Shown here in pieces: positions 50,574 through 58,876 of a stretch of DNA of 64,000 nucleotides (the stretch's first letter is position 1; every line of letters begins with the position of its first letter). The stretch is from Longispora sp047121295 (GTDB lineage: Bacteria > Actinomycetota > Actinomycetes > Mycobacteriales > Micromonosporaceae), in the NCBI RefSeq assembly GCF_047121295.1, contig NZ_CP139447.1, forward strand, positions 5,456,001 through 5,520,000, read 5' to 3'. The translations under genes were made by a program, and so were the position numbers. Below the pieces are notes generated by a model, which saw nothing but the letters and a program-made list of their open reading frames with translations, ran no database searches and had not been told where the DNA came from.

Positions 50574-53486
50574 CTAGAAGGCCAGCCCCGCCGCGTAGTC
50601 GCACAACGACAGCCGGTCCGGGTGCCCCAGCTTCGCGAGCAGGCTCGCGACGTGCTTCTCCACCGTCCGCGCCGAGATGAACAGCCGCTGGCCGATCTCC
50701 ACGTTGCCGATCCGCTCGGCCAGCAGCACCAGCACCTCGAACTCCCGCACCGTCACGCCACTCTCGCGGAGCGGCGCCGGCACCCCCTCCCAGCCCTGGC
50801 GCTGCTGGGGGACGGAGGCCCCGGCCCGCCGCAGCAGCGCCCGACAGGCGGCGCCCGCGGTGACGAGCCCGGCACGCTGGAAGTACTCGGCGGCGGTTCT
50901 GGCCCATGCGACCGGGCTACCCCATTCCCCGTCCAGCCCCTCCTCCGCGAGGAGCCGGAGCACGAGCGCCCGGCCCAGGGGAAACGGCTCCCCGACCTCC
51001 TGGGACTCGGCCGCCGCCAGCTCCGCGGCGAGGTGGTCGCCGTCCCGGGCGTGCAGCACCGCCCGCGCGGCGACGACGAACTGCTGGTTCCACCGGACCT
51101 GGCCGGGCATCGAGGCCGCCACCGTGTTGTGGTCCTCCCAGCCGGCGTCGCCGTCCAGCACCGCCAGCAGCATGCCGATCCCGAAGGAGCCCGACAGGGT
51201 GTGGGCCGTGGGGAAACGCTGCTCACGCACGCGGGCCTGTTCGATCTTGGCCCGGCATCCCGCCCGGTTCTCCTCTACGAGCTCGTAGAACCCCTCCGCC
51301 ATTCCCCAGGCCAGCGACAGGTAGTGCGTGTCCGCGCCGCCCGCCTCGACCAGGTCCGCCAGGTGCACCTCCATCTCCTGGCGCTGTCCCCGGTGCGCGG
51401 CGGACACGGCGTTGACCACGGAGATGAACCGGCCGACCTGCCGGAGCTTGAGCCGCCCGGCCAGGTCCGCGCACGGATCGGCGATCGCCCGGGAACCCGC
51501 GTAGTCGCCATGGTGCACCGCGAGCCAGGCGAGCAGGACGTCGGCGCTGCACAGCGTGTACAGCGCGCCGAGCCGCGCCGACTCCTCCCTGGTCTGCACG
51601 AGGCGGCCCGCACGAGCCTGGTCGAGGAGGTCGTTCGCTCCGAGATAGCTGAGCGCGGTCACCCGCCACACGGACAGGTTGTGCTCGTCCGCGAGATCCA
51701 ACATGCGCTGGAAGACGGCCTCCGATTCGGCCATGCTCCGCCGCCGGGCGGCGATCCCCAGCACCTCCAGGGCCTGACACCCCACTTCGGGAAGAGGGAA
51801 ACGGAGGGCGTCATCCAGCGCCCGGCGCGCCAGCCCCTCCGCTTCCCTCACCCGAGGGTCGTCGGGCACGTCCTGCAGGATCCGGGCCTCGATCACGTCG
51901 ATCGGTGCGCTGCGACCCGGGGCCGCGTCCGGCCCGAGCAGCCGGCGGGCGTTCGCCACGTGGGCCAGGCCGTCGCGCCACCGGCCGGCCACGGCCGCGG
52001 CCTCGGCCATCCGGGTGTGCAGGGCGGCGAGCCGCGCGCCGTCGAGGTGCCCGGCGAGCGCGTCGAGGTCCTTCTCCATGCCCAGCGCGCGCTCCGTCTG
52101 GCCGGACTCGGTGAGAGCGGTCAACAGCGGTTCGAGGGTCTCCGCGCGCAGCGCGGGGCTGAACCAGCCGAAGGACAGCGCGCGGGCCTTCTCCAGCAGG
52201 GTGACCGCGCTGGTCGGCGCGCCGTCGGCGAGCGCACGGCGGCCGGCCTCGGTGAAGAGGCTGGCGGCGGCGGGCTCGTCCCCGGTGGCCAACTTGAGCT
52301 GCGCGAGGTGCTGGCACCAGTCGCCGTCGAGGGTGGGGAACAGCACCTCGATCGCCGCGGCCACCTGGCCGGCCAGCGCCGCCCGTTCGGAGGGCAGCAG
52401 CGGGGTGAGCAGGGCGTCGGCGGTGAGGGCGTGCCGGAAGGCGTACCACTCGGGGCCCTGGTCGTCCGGCACGATCAGCTGGGTGCGCACGGCGGTGCTG
52501 AGCACCTGGCGGAGCAGTCCGACGTCCACCCCGGTCGCGCGTTGCACCACCTCCACGGAGAACCGTCGACCGAGTGTCGCGGCGCTGCGCAGCAGGGCGT
52601 GGCCGGCGTCGCCGAGCCGTTCGGCCCGTTCGGTGACGCTGACGACGACCGTGGTGGGCACCTTCGTGGTCACCGAGCCGTCCACGGTCCACACCCGTGC
52701 GCGGCGGACCAGGTGCCCCGCGCCGACCAGGCCGGCCAGCAGCTCCTCCACGACGAACGGGTTGCCGTCGCCGTCCCTGCGGACCTGCGCGGTGACGACG
52801 GGCGGCACGGTCTCCTGGGTGGAGTCCAGGCAGTGCGCGATCAACTGCCCGACGGCGCCCTCGTCCAGCGCGCCCAGCTCCACGACCTGGGCGACCCGGC
52901 GGCGGAGGGCCGACTCGGCGAGTTCGCGGGCCGGACCTACCTCCGGGCGGCTGGTGGCGACCAGGAGGACACTGTGCCCTTCCAGGTTGTCGATCAGGTA
53001 CTCGACGACGGCGAGCGTCTCGGGGTCGGCGTCGTGGAGATCCTCCAGCACCATCAGGCATCCGGAGCCCCGGCTCGCGACGGCCAGCAGGCGCAGGATG
53101 GACTCGGCGAGCACCAGCACCGACTCACCGCGCCGCGCGTCACCCTCCTCGCGCCACTCCGGGATCAGCCGGCCCAGCGCGGCCCGGTACGGGGCCAGTT
53201 CGGGCTGTTCGGGGACGCCGACAACCCTGACCAGGGCCAGCACGGCCTCGGCCAGGGGCCGGAACGGCACGGCGGGCGCGGTGGTGCTGGTGCGCCCGTG
53301 GCACACCAGCACCCCTTCCGCGTCGGCCAGGCGTTGCAGCTCGGCGACCAGTCGGGACTTGCCGATCCCCGCCTCGCCGACGAGCAGCGCGGTCTGCCCG
53401 GCCCCGTCGCGGGCAGCGTCCAGCGCGTCGGTGAGGCTCCGCAGCTCGGCGTCCCTTCCGACCAGTACCGATGAGATGAGCCTCAT
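50574..53486 (-). CDS. LAL-family LuxR transcriptional regulator
   Basis: The 970-aa protein has an N-terminal AAA domain (LVGRDAELRSLTDAL, Walker A VGEAGIGKSRLV near residue 38, Walker B-like LMVLEDLHDAD), a long helical repeat region and a C-terminal LuxR helix-turn-helix (VTVREFEVLVLLAERIGNVEIGQRLFISARTVEKHVASLLAKLG). Its start overlaps the stop of the small precursor gene by 4 nt, so it is the last gene of a lanM-lanA-luxR operon. Such regulators often control nearby biosynthetic genes. Confidence 0.93.
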   Translation of the reverse strand: MRLISSVLVGRDAELRSLTDALDAARDGAGQTALLVGEAGIGKSRLVAELQRLADAEGVLVCHGRTSTTAPAVPFRPLAEAVLALVRVVGVPEQPELAPYRAALGRLIPEWREEGDARRGESVLVLAESILRLLAVASRGSGCLMVLEDLHDADPETLAVVEYLIDNLEGHSVLLVATSRPEVGPARELAESALRRRVAQVVELGALDEGAVGQLIAHCLDSTQETVPPVVTAQVRRDGDGNPFVVEELLAGLVGAGHLVRRARVWTVDGSVTTKVPTTVVVSVTERAERLGDAGHALLRSAATLGRRFSVEVVQRATGVDVGLLRQVLSTAVRTQLIVPDDQGPEWYAFRHALTADALLTPLLPSERAALAGQVAAAIEVLFPTLDGDWCQHLAQLKLATGDEPAAASLFTEAGRRALADGAPTSAVTLLEKARALSFGWFSPALRAETLEPLLTALTESGQTERALGMEKDLDALAGHLDGARLAALHTRMAEAAAVAGRWRDGLAHVANARRLLGPDAAPGRSAPIDVIEARILQDVPDDPRVREAEGLARRALDDALRFPLPEVGCQALEVLGIAARRRSMAESEAVFQRMLDLADEHNLSVWRVTALSYLGANDLLDQARAGRLVQTREESARLGALYTLCSADVLLAWLAVHHGDYAGSRAIADPCADLAGRLKLRQVGRFISVVNAVSAAHRGQRQEMEVHLADLVEAGGADTHYLSLAWGMAEGFYELVEENRAGCRAKIEQARVREQRFPTAHTLSGSFGIGMLLAVLDGDAGWEDHNTVAASMPGQVRWNQQFVVAARAVLHARDGDHLAAELAAAESQEVGEPFPLGRALVLRLLAEEGLDGEWGSPVAWARTAAEYFQRAGLVTAGAACRALLRRAGASVPQQRQGWEGVPAPLRESGVTVREFEVLVLLAERIGNVEIGQRLFISARTVEKHVASLLAKLGHPDRLSLCDYAAGLAF

Positions 53487-53644
53487 GCGCCGGAGATCAC
53501 GCCGCACGCCAGCGGCAGGATCGTCGTCGTGATCTCGATCGTCGCGTCCCCCGTGTACGGGTCCAGCACGATCTCCCCCGCCGGATGTCCCCCCTCCCGG
53601 TACTCCGGGTTCTTCCAGGCCCACACCAGTTCCTCAGCGCTCAT
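53483..53644 (-). CDS. Lanthipeptide-like precursor peptide, 53 aa
   Basis: The frame begins ATG after AAGGAG with 6-nt spacing, inside the end of the LanM gene, and its stop overlaps the LAL start. The N-terminus MSAEELVWAWKNPEYREGG followed by HPAGEI matches the WKDPxxR...NPAG pattern of mersacidin-type leaders. The tail holds Thr35, Thr39-41, one Cys (47) and Ser51 in a hydrophobic context (TTTILPLACGVISGA), which suit dehydration and at most one thioether ring. No GG or GA processing site precedes an obvious core. Its position, ribosome-binding site and leader motif make it a real precursor candidate; the product is unknown. Confidence 0.8.
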   Translation of the reverse strand: MSAEELVWAWKNPEYREGGHPAGEIVLDPYTGDATIEITTTILPLACGVISGA

Positions 53645-55553
53645 GGTTTTCTCCTTCCGCCATGGCGTCCCCGATCAGTTTCTCCTGGGCGAGAAGGTCG
53701 TCGGGGCCCATGGCCGCTATCTTCCGGGACACCCGAACCAGATGCGGTTCGGGATAGACGTCGCGAACCCTCGCCCCGACGCCGGTGAACAGGTCGCGGC
53801 TGCCGGGCCTGCTGGTGAAGACCGGCACGTCGCCGGCCCACAGCTCCCGCAGCTCGTGGTGGATCAGTGCCTCGCGGAGCGGGTCGCCCGCCGAGAGGGC
53901 CCACAGGTGGTCGAGGATCCGGTCCCGGTCGAGCGCGTCGCGCAGGACGTCGGGGTGGGTGGACTCGTCGAGGAGCATCGCGTAGACATGGGTCGGTCGG
54001 ATCACGACCCGGACCTCGTCGTCGGCGAAGTCGGCCAGCCGGGCCAGCAGCTCGGTACGCGCGGCCACCAGCGTGGTGTAGCCGAGGCGGAAGCCGGCGA
54101 GCAGGTCGGCGGAGAAATTCCGGGCGTCGACGGGTACGCCGTCGGCGACCGGCCGGTTCAGCGCGCCCCGGGTGAGCAGCGTCCGCCGGTCGATCCGCAT
54201 GGCGTCGGTGCCTGCCTCGGCGAGCACGGCCGACTCGGTCGGCAGGGGGGTGCCCTCGGCGCCGCAGAGTCCGCTCAGGTCCAGGCCGGGCATGGGCAGC
54301 AGCCCGGTCTCGCCGACCGAGCCGGTCCGGTGCGGCGGGTGGAACAGGGTCTCCACGTCGACGAGCACGGGCTGGTCCCCGCAGGCGATCAGGTTCTCCA
54401 GGTGGAAGTCGACGCCGTCGAGGGCGTACACGAGGGCCAGCAGCGCGCCGAGCCGGTGGTAGTACGGCCCGGGCGGGCCGGGCAGCGGGCGGTGCTCGAC
54501 GAACTCCGCCCAGCCGTGGGTGCCCCGGTCGAGCACCTCCGGGGTCCGCAGGTCGAGCCCGGGGGCCCGGTCGCACAGCCAGCGCACGAGGCCGTGGAAG
54601 TGCGGGTCCACGGCGAGGGACCGTGGCTTGTAGACCAGGCTGCGGCCGTCGGCGAACCGGAGCACGGCCACGGACCGCCCGCCCCGGTGCGCGTCGCCGC
54701 CGGTGTCGACGGCCACGCACGGGCCGGGGTCGACCCCGCCGAGCAGCCCGGCGACCAGGCCCGGCCGGTCGGCGCGCAGCCGGTCGAGCAGCTCGACGTA
54801 CCCGTCGACGGCGTTGTCCGTGGCCTGGACGAGCAGCCGGGCCAGCACCGGATACTCCCCCAGCAGGTCGGTGAGCGCGTCGCGCCGGGTGGCGAGCCGG
54901 ACGTAGCTGGCGAACCGGTCCTCGGGGGTGTCGCCGGCGAGCCGACCGGTGACCCGGGCGACGTTGAGCTCCAGGACCAGGGTGCGGCACGCGATCCTGG
55001 TCAGCACGCCGGTCAGGGCCTCGGTGAGGCCGGCGACGAGGGCCGCCCGGTCCCAGATCGGGGACTCCGGGATCCGGGCGAGGCACCGCTCGCGCGCCGT
55101 GGCGACGAAGGGGTCGAGGATGGCGGCGAACCCGTCCTGCCAGCTCACGGCACCGGCGTCGCCCGGGCCGGACCCTGCGCCCGCGTCGCCCGCCCGCCCC
55201 GCGCGCGGGGCGGGGCCGGGGGTGTCCGCGCGGGGCGCGGTCTCCAACAGCGCCGTGACGGTCACGGCCCACCGGGGCTGCGCGGCGCGGGCGGCCAGGG
55301 CGGCGGGCGGCTCGGCCAGCAGGGCGAGCACCCCGGCCTCGTCGAGCCCGACGGCGGCGAGCCGTCGGTGCCACTGGCCGCTGGTGGCGAGGTCGTGGGC
55401 GGCGCGCCACCGGTCGAGCCGGCGGGCCGCCCGGTCGGGAACAGGGGTGCCGAGGGTGGGTGTGCCGGACAGGGCCAGCCGTTCGGCCAGACTGAGGCCG
55501 CTCACCCATGGAGTCACATCAACATTCTGCGGCGGGGAACCGGTCTGCGCCAT
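53634..55553 (-). CDS. LanM-type lanthipeptide dehydratase without LanC domain
   Basis: The 639-aa protein matches the N-terminal dehydratase (DUF4135) of type 2 synthetases. Kinase-like residues are visible: SLVYKPRSL, DGVDFHLENL, VLVDVETLF, and the elimination-site segment VVIRPTHVYAML. Typical LanM proteins are about 900-1000 aa with a C-terminal zinc LanC cyclase; here the chain ends after the dehydratase and no CHG or zinc motif follows. The precursor gene overlaps its last 11 bp. It should phosphorylate and eliminate Ser/Thr in the precursor. ATG 55553 is preferred; GTG 55562 is possible. Confidence 0.88.
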   Translation of the reverse strand: MAQTGSPPQNVDVTPWVSGLSLAERLALSGTPTLGTPVPDRAARRLDRWRAAHDLATSGQWHRRLAAVGLDEAGVLALLAEPPAALAARAAQPRWAVTVTALLETAPRADTPGPAPRAGRAGDAGAGSGPGDAGAVSWQDGFAAILDPFVATARERCLARIPESPIWDRAALVAGLTEALTGVLTRIACRTLVLELNVARVTGRLAGDTPEDRFASYVRLATRRDALTDLLGEYPVLARLLVQATDNAVDGYVELLDRLRADRPGLVAGLLGGVDPGPCVAVDTGGDAHRGGRSVAVLRFADGRSLVYKPRSLAVDPHFHGLVRWLCDRAPGLDLRTPEVLDRGTHGWAEFVEHRPLPGPPGPYYHRLGALLALVYALDGVDFHLENLIACGDQPVLVDVETLFHPPHRTGSVGETGLLPMPGLDLSGLCGAEGTPLPTESAVLAEAGTDAMRIDRRTLLTRGALNRPVADGVPVDARNFSADLLAGFRLGYTTLVAARTELLARLADFADDEVRVVIRPTHVYAMLLDESTHPDVLRDALDRDRILDHLWALSAGDPLREALIHHELRELWAGDVPVFTSRPGSRDLFTGVGARVRDVYPEPHLVRVSRKIAAMGPDDLLAQEKLIGDAMAEGENHER

Positions 55554-55738
55554 ATCTCGCACCCGCCGGATGAAAGATCCTTTTTGGTAGGACCGCCCGC
55601 CCCCAGATTCCCGCGCGGTCCCCCCATATTCAGCCGCACGCGTTGCGGGGCGCTGACCTGTGAGATTGACTCATCCCAAGCCACTCACATGGCTGCTCGG
55701 GATGGATCCGCCCCAACACGGTGCCGTCCCGACGCCCC

Positions 55739-55778
55739 AGTGGGGGTGCGGCTCCTGGGACCGGGTCGCACCCCCACT
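55739..55778. terminator. Perfect 12-bp hairpin with U-tract on the plus strand
   Basis: AGTGGGGGTGCG (55739-55750) and CGCACCCCCACT (55767-55778) flank a 16-nt loop, followed by AAAACCTTTTTA. It lies 50 bp beyond the stop of the HTH-MurA gene. The U-tract faces the plus strand, where I see no gene. Confidence 0.6.
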
Positions 55779-55827
55779 AAAACCTTTTTATGGGTACTTT
55801 ATGGAAGTCCCCATTATTGTCGCTTTT

Positions 55828-57363
55828 CTACAGGTCGCGGAATGTCTCGATCCGGGCCCCCAGCAGGTTCAGCCGCTGGGCGAGCTGTTCGTAGCCCCGG
55901 TCGATGACGTAGATGTTCCGCAGCACGGACGTCCCCTTCGCGGCGAGCATCGCGAGCAGGATCACGACGGCGGGGCGCAGCGCGGGCGGGCAGATCACCT
56001 CGGCGGCCGACCAGTGGGTGGGGCCCTCGACGTAGACCCGGTGCGGGTCGAGGAGCTTGACGTGCGCGCCGAGCTTGGTGAGCTCGGTGAGGTAGATGGC
56101 CCGGTTCTCGTACACCCAGTCGTGCACCAGGGTCGCGCCCGAGGCCACGGCCGCGATCACGGCGAAGAACGGCAGGTTGTCGATGTTCAGCCCGGGGAAC
56201 GGCATCGGGTGGATCTTGTCCAGGGGCGCGCGCAGGGTGCTCGGCCGGACCGTGAGGTCGACGAGCCGGGTGTGCCCGTTGGCCGCCGGGTACTCCTCGC
56301 TGCGGGTGTAGTCGAGCCCCATCTCCTCCAGGGTCGCGAGCTCGATCTCCAGGAACTCGATCGGCGCCCGGCACACCGTGATCTCCGAGGACGTCACGAT
56401 GGCGGCGGCGATCAGGCTCATGGCCTCGATCGGGTCCTCGGAGGGGGCGTAGTCGACCGCGCGGTCGAGCTCGGCGACCCCGTGCACGGTCAGGGTGGTG
56501 GTGCCAACCCCGTCGACCCGTACGCCCAGCTCGCCGAGGAAGAAGCACAGGTCCTGGACCATGTAGTTGGAGCTGGCGTTGCGGATCACGGTGACGCCGG
56601 GGTGCCTCGCTGCGGCCATCAGCACGTTCTCGGTCACGGTGTCGCCGCGCTCGGTGAGGACGATGGCCCGGGTCGGCACGATCTCCCGGTCGACGTCGGC
56701 GTGGTAGAAGCCCTCGTGCGCCTTGACCGCCAGCCCGAACGGCCGCAGCGCCGACAGGGTCGGCTCGATGGTCCGGGTGCCCAGGTCGCAGCCCCCGGCG
56801 TACGGCAGCTCGAACCGGTCCAGCTCGTGCAGCAGCGGGCCGAGGAACATCAGGATGCTCCGGGTCCGCCGGGCCGCCTCGACGTCCATGGTGCTCAGGT
56901 CGAGGACGGCCGGCCGGGTGATCTCCAGGTCGTTCTCGTCGTTGAGCCAGCGGGTCTTCACCCCGATGCTGCCCAGCACCTCCAGGATCCGGTTGACCTC
57001 CTCGATCCTGGCCACCCTGCGCAGCGTGGTGCGCCCCTTGTTGAGGAGCGACGCGCACAGCAGCGCCACGCCGGCGTTCTTGCTGGACCGCACGTCGATG
57101 CTGCCGGACAGCTGCTGGCCGCCCACGATCCGCAGGTGCATCGGGCCGGTGTGGCCGATCGAGACGATCTCGCTGTCGAGCGCGTCGCCGATCCGGCTCA
57201 GCATGTCGAGGCTGAGGTTCTGGTGGCCGTGCTCGATCCGGTTGACGGCGCTCTGGCTGGTGCCCAGCGCGTCGGCGAGCTGCGCCTGGGTCCACCCCCG
57301 GTGCTTGCGGGAGGCGCGGATGAGTCCGCCGATGCGGCGCAGGTAGTCATGGGCGTCAGACAT
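55828..57363 (-). CDS. HTH-fused MurA-like enolpyruvyl transferase
   Basis: The 511-aa protein has an XRE helix-turn-helix (about residues 8-65: LIRASRKHRGWTQAQLADALGTSQSAVNRIEHG) fused to a full EPT/MurA domain (about 75-511). MurA residues are kept: SSKNAG (Lys95, Asn96), the loop Cys192 in YAGGCDLGTRT, an Asp in FPGLNIDNLPFF, LRPAVV Arg and IDRGYE. It should transfer enolpyruvate to a UDP-sugar, and the Cys predicts fosfomycin sensitivity. The HTH implies DNA binding, possibly at a palindrome 16 bp before its own start. It could be a self-resistance or precursor enzyme for the neighbouring cluster. Confidence 0.88.
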   Translation of the reverse strand: MSDAHDYLRRIGGLIRASRKHRGWTQAQLADALGTSQSAVNRIEHGHQNLSLDMLSRIGDALDSEIVSIGHTGPMHLRIVGGQQLSGSIDVRSSKNAGVALLCASLLNKGRTTLRRVARIEEVNRILEVLGSIGVKTRWLNDENDLEITRPAVLDLSTMDVEAARRTRSILMFLGPLLHELDRFELPYAGGCDLGTRTIEPTLSALRPFGLAVKAHEGFYHADVDREIVPTRAIVLTERGDTVTENVLMAAARHPGVTVIRNASSNYMVQDLCFFLGELGVRVDGVGTTTLTVHGVAELDRAVDYAPSEDPIEAMSLIAAAIVTSSEITVCRAPIEFLEIELATLEEMGLDYTRSEEYPAANGHTRLVDLTVRPSTLRAPLDKIHPMPFPGLNIDNLPFFAVIAAVASGATLVHDWVYENRAIYLTELTKLGAHVKLLDPHRVYVEGPTHWSAAEVICPPALRPAVVILLAMLAAKGTSVLRNIYVIDRGYEQLAQRLNLLGARIETFRDL

Positions 57364-57378
57364 GACGGCGACCTTATC

Positions 57379-57396
57379 TCACAGATGACGTTGTGA
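57379..57396 (-). promoter_or_regulatory. Palindrome TCACA-N8-TGTGA before the HTH-MurA gene
   Basis: The inverted repeat lies 16-33 bp upstream of the start codon, where an autorepressor would bind. Confidence 0.45.
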
Positions 57397-57511
57397 CCGG
57401 CCCATCGTGGGGCGTGGCACGGATCCGGGAGACAGTAATTCGCTCAGTGACGGGAAGAAAACAGACAGCTCACCCGGGCCGGGCCACCCGGAGGCGACCC
57501 GGCACATGACG

Positions 57512-58744
57512 TTAGAACAGGGTGACGGGCAGCGACAGGTAGCTCGGCAGCAGGATCGAGTCGTTGACCTGCGGGTTCGCCCCGATCGCCAGCTTCGGGA
57601 ACCGCCGCAGCAGCCGGGGCATGGCCAGCGCGCCCTCCCGACGGGACAGCGCGGCGCCCAGGCAGTAGTGCGGGCCGACGCCGAAACTGATCGGGTTGTT
57701 CTCCGGGCGCTCCGGGTCGAACACGTCCGGGTCGGCGAACCGCTTCGGGTCCCGGTTCGCCGCGCCGAGCATCACGAGGATCGTGCCGCCCTTCGGGATG
57801 TCCACCCCGTGCACGGTCAGGTCCTCCGACGCGCTGCGGCTGACGAAGTGCACGGACGTCTGGTACCGCAGGATCTCCTCCACCAGCGGGCCCGCCGCCT
57901 CCGGCACGTCCCGCATCCGGGCGGCCTGCTCGGGGCGTTCCAGCAGCTCGACCAGCGCGGCGGCGAACATCGGCGTCGTGGTGGAGAACGCCGCGTTGTA
58001 GGTGACCACCAGGTTGCAGGCGAGTTCGAGGTCGGTCACCCCGCCGCCGGCCGCGTCGATCTCCTGGATCAGGCCGCTCGTCACGTCGTCACCGGGCTCG
58101 GCGCGCAGCCGGGCGATGAGCTCCAGGTAGTAGTCGACGAGCTCCTGGGTGGCCACGTCGGCCGCCTCGAGCACCTTGGCGTTGTTGACCCGCATGTTCA
58201 GGGCCTCGTTGATCAGGTCGGTGCGCGGCGGCACCCAGGCCCAGTCCGCCTCGGGGATGCCGAGCAGCTGGCCGACGACCCCCGCCGGCACCGGGTAGGC
58301 GAACTCCGTCATGAAGTCGATCTCGCCGCCGTCCGCGCCGGCCGCCGCCATCCGGTCCAGCCGGGCGTCGATCAGGGCCGTGATCGCGGGCTCCATCGCC
58401 GTCACCCGGCGCGGGGTGAACACCTTGCCGAACAGCCGGCGGAACCGGCTGTGCTCGGCGGCGTTGCTGAACATGATGGTGCCCATCAGGGTGGTGTAAA
58501 AAGGGTGCTCCTCCCAGTCCGGGCGGGAGTCGGCGATGTTGCCCCGGTCCAGGTTGACGAACCGGACGTCGCGCAGCACCTCCCCCACGGCCTCGTACCC
58601 GTTGACGACGGCGCACATCTTCGAACCCGGGATCTGCGGGAGCGCGTTGACCTGGCCGAGGGCGTGCAGGGACGCGTACAGCGGCCAGGGGTCCCTGCGC
58701 CCAGCCGGGCTGAGGATCTTTCGCAGCAGAATGCCAGCGTCCAT
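57512..58744 (-). CDS. Cytochrome P450
   Basis: The 410-aa P450 has the heme loop FGVGPHYCLG (Cys near residue 354), ExxR in VEEILRYQ and the PERPENNP meander. The I-helix reads NAAFSTTTPM where the consensus is AGxD/ETT, so the acidic residue next to the catalytic Thr is Ser. This is seen in some biosynthetic P450s with altered oxygen activation. AGAGG lies 8 nt before the ATG and a TAGGCT -10 box at 58784-58789. It precedes the HTH-MurA gene on the same strand with a 148-bp gap. Substrate unknown; no ferredoxin gene is adjacent. Confidence 0.92.
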   Translation of the reverse strand: MDAGILLRKILSPAGRRDPWPLYASLHALGQVNALPQIPGSKMCAVVNGYEAVGEVLRDVRFVNLDRGNIADSRPDWEEHPFYTTLMGTIMFSNAAEHSRFRRLFGKVFTPRRVTAMEPAITALIDARLDRMAAAGADGGEIDFMTEFAYPVPAGVVGQLLGIPEADWAWVPPRTDLINEALNMRVNNAKVLEAADVATQELVDYYLELIARLRAEPGDDVTSGLIQEIDAAGGGVTDLELACNLVVTYNAAFSTTTPMFAAALVELLERPEQAARMRDVPEAAGPLVEEILRYQTSVHFVSRSASEDLTVHGVDIPKGGTILVMLGAANRDPKRFADPDVFDPERPENNPISFGVGPHYCLGAALSRREGALAMPRLLRRFPKLAIGANPQVNDSILLPSYLSLPVTLF

Positions 58745-58830
58745 AGTGAAGTCCTCTTACAGATGATCGACGGAACACAGTGGAGCCTAGTCCGGGACTA
58801 TCGCCACCGGGAATAGCCATTCACGAAAGA

Positions 58831-58859
58831 GCCCCGGTGCGCCAGAAGCGCACCGGGGC
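58831..58859 (-). terminator. Perfect 11-bp hairpin after the SGNH hydrolase gene
   Basis: GCCCCGGTGCG and CGCACCGGGGC flank CCAGAAG. On the minus strand it is followed by TCTTTCGTG. Confidence 0.7.
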
Positions 58860-58876
58860 CGGGGTATTTCGGGTAC

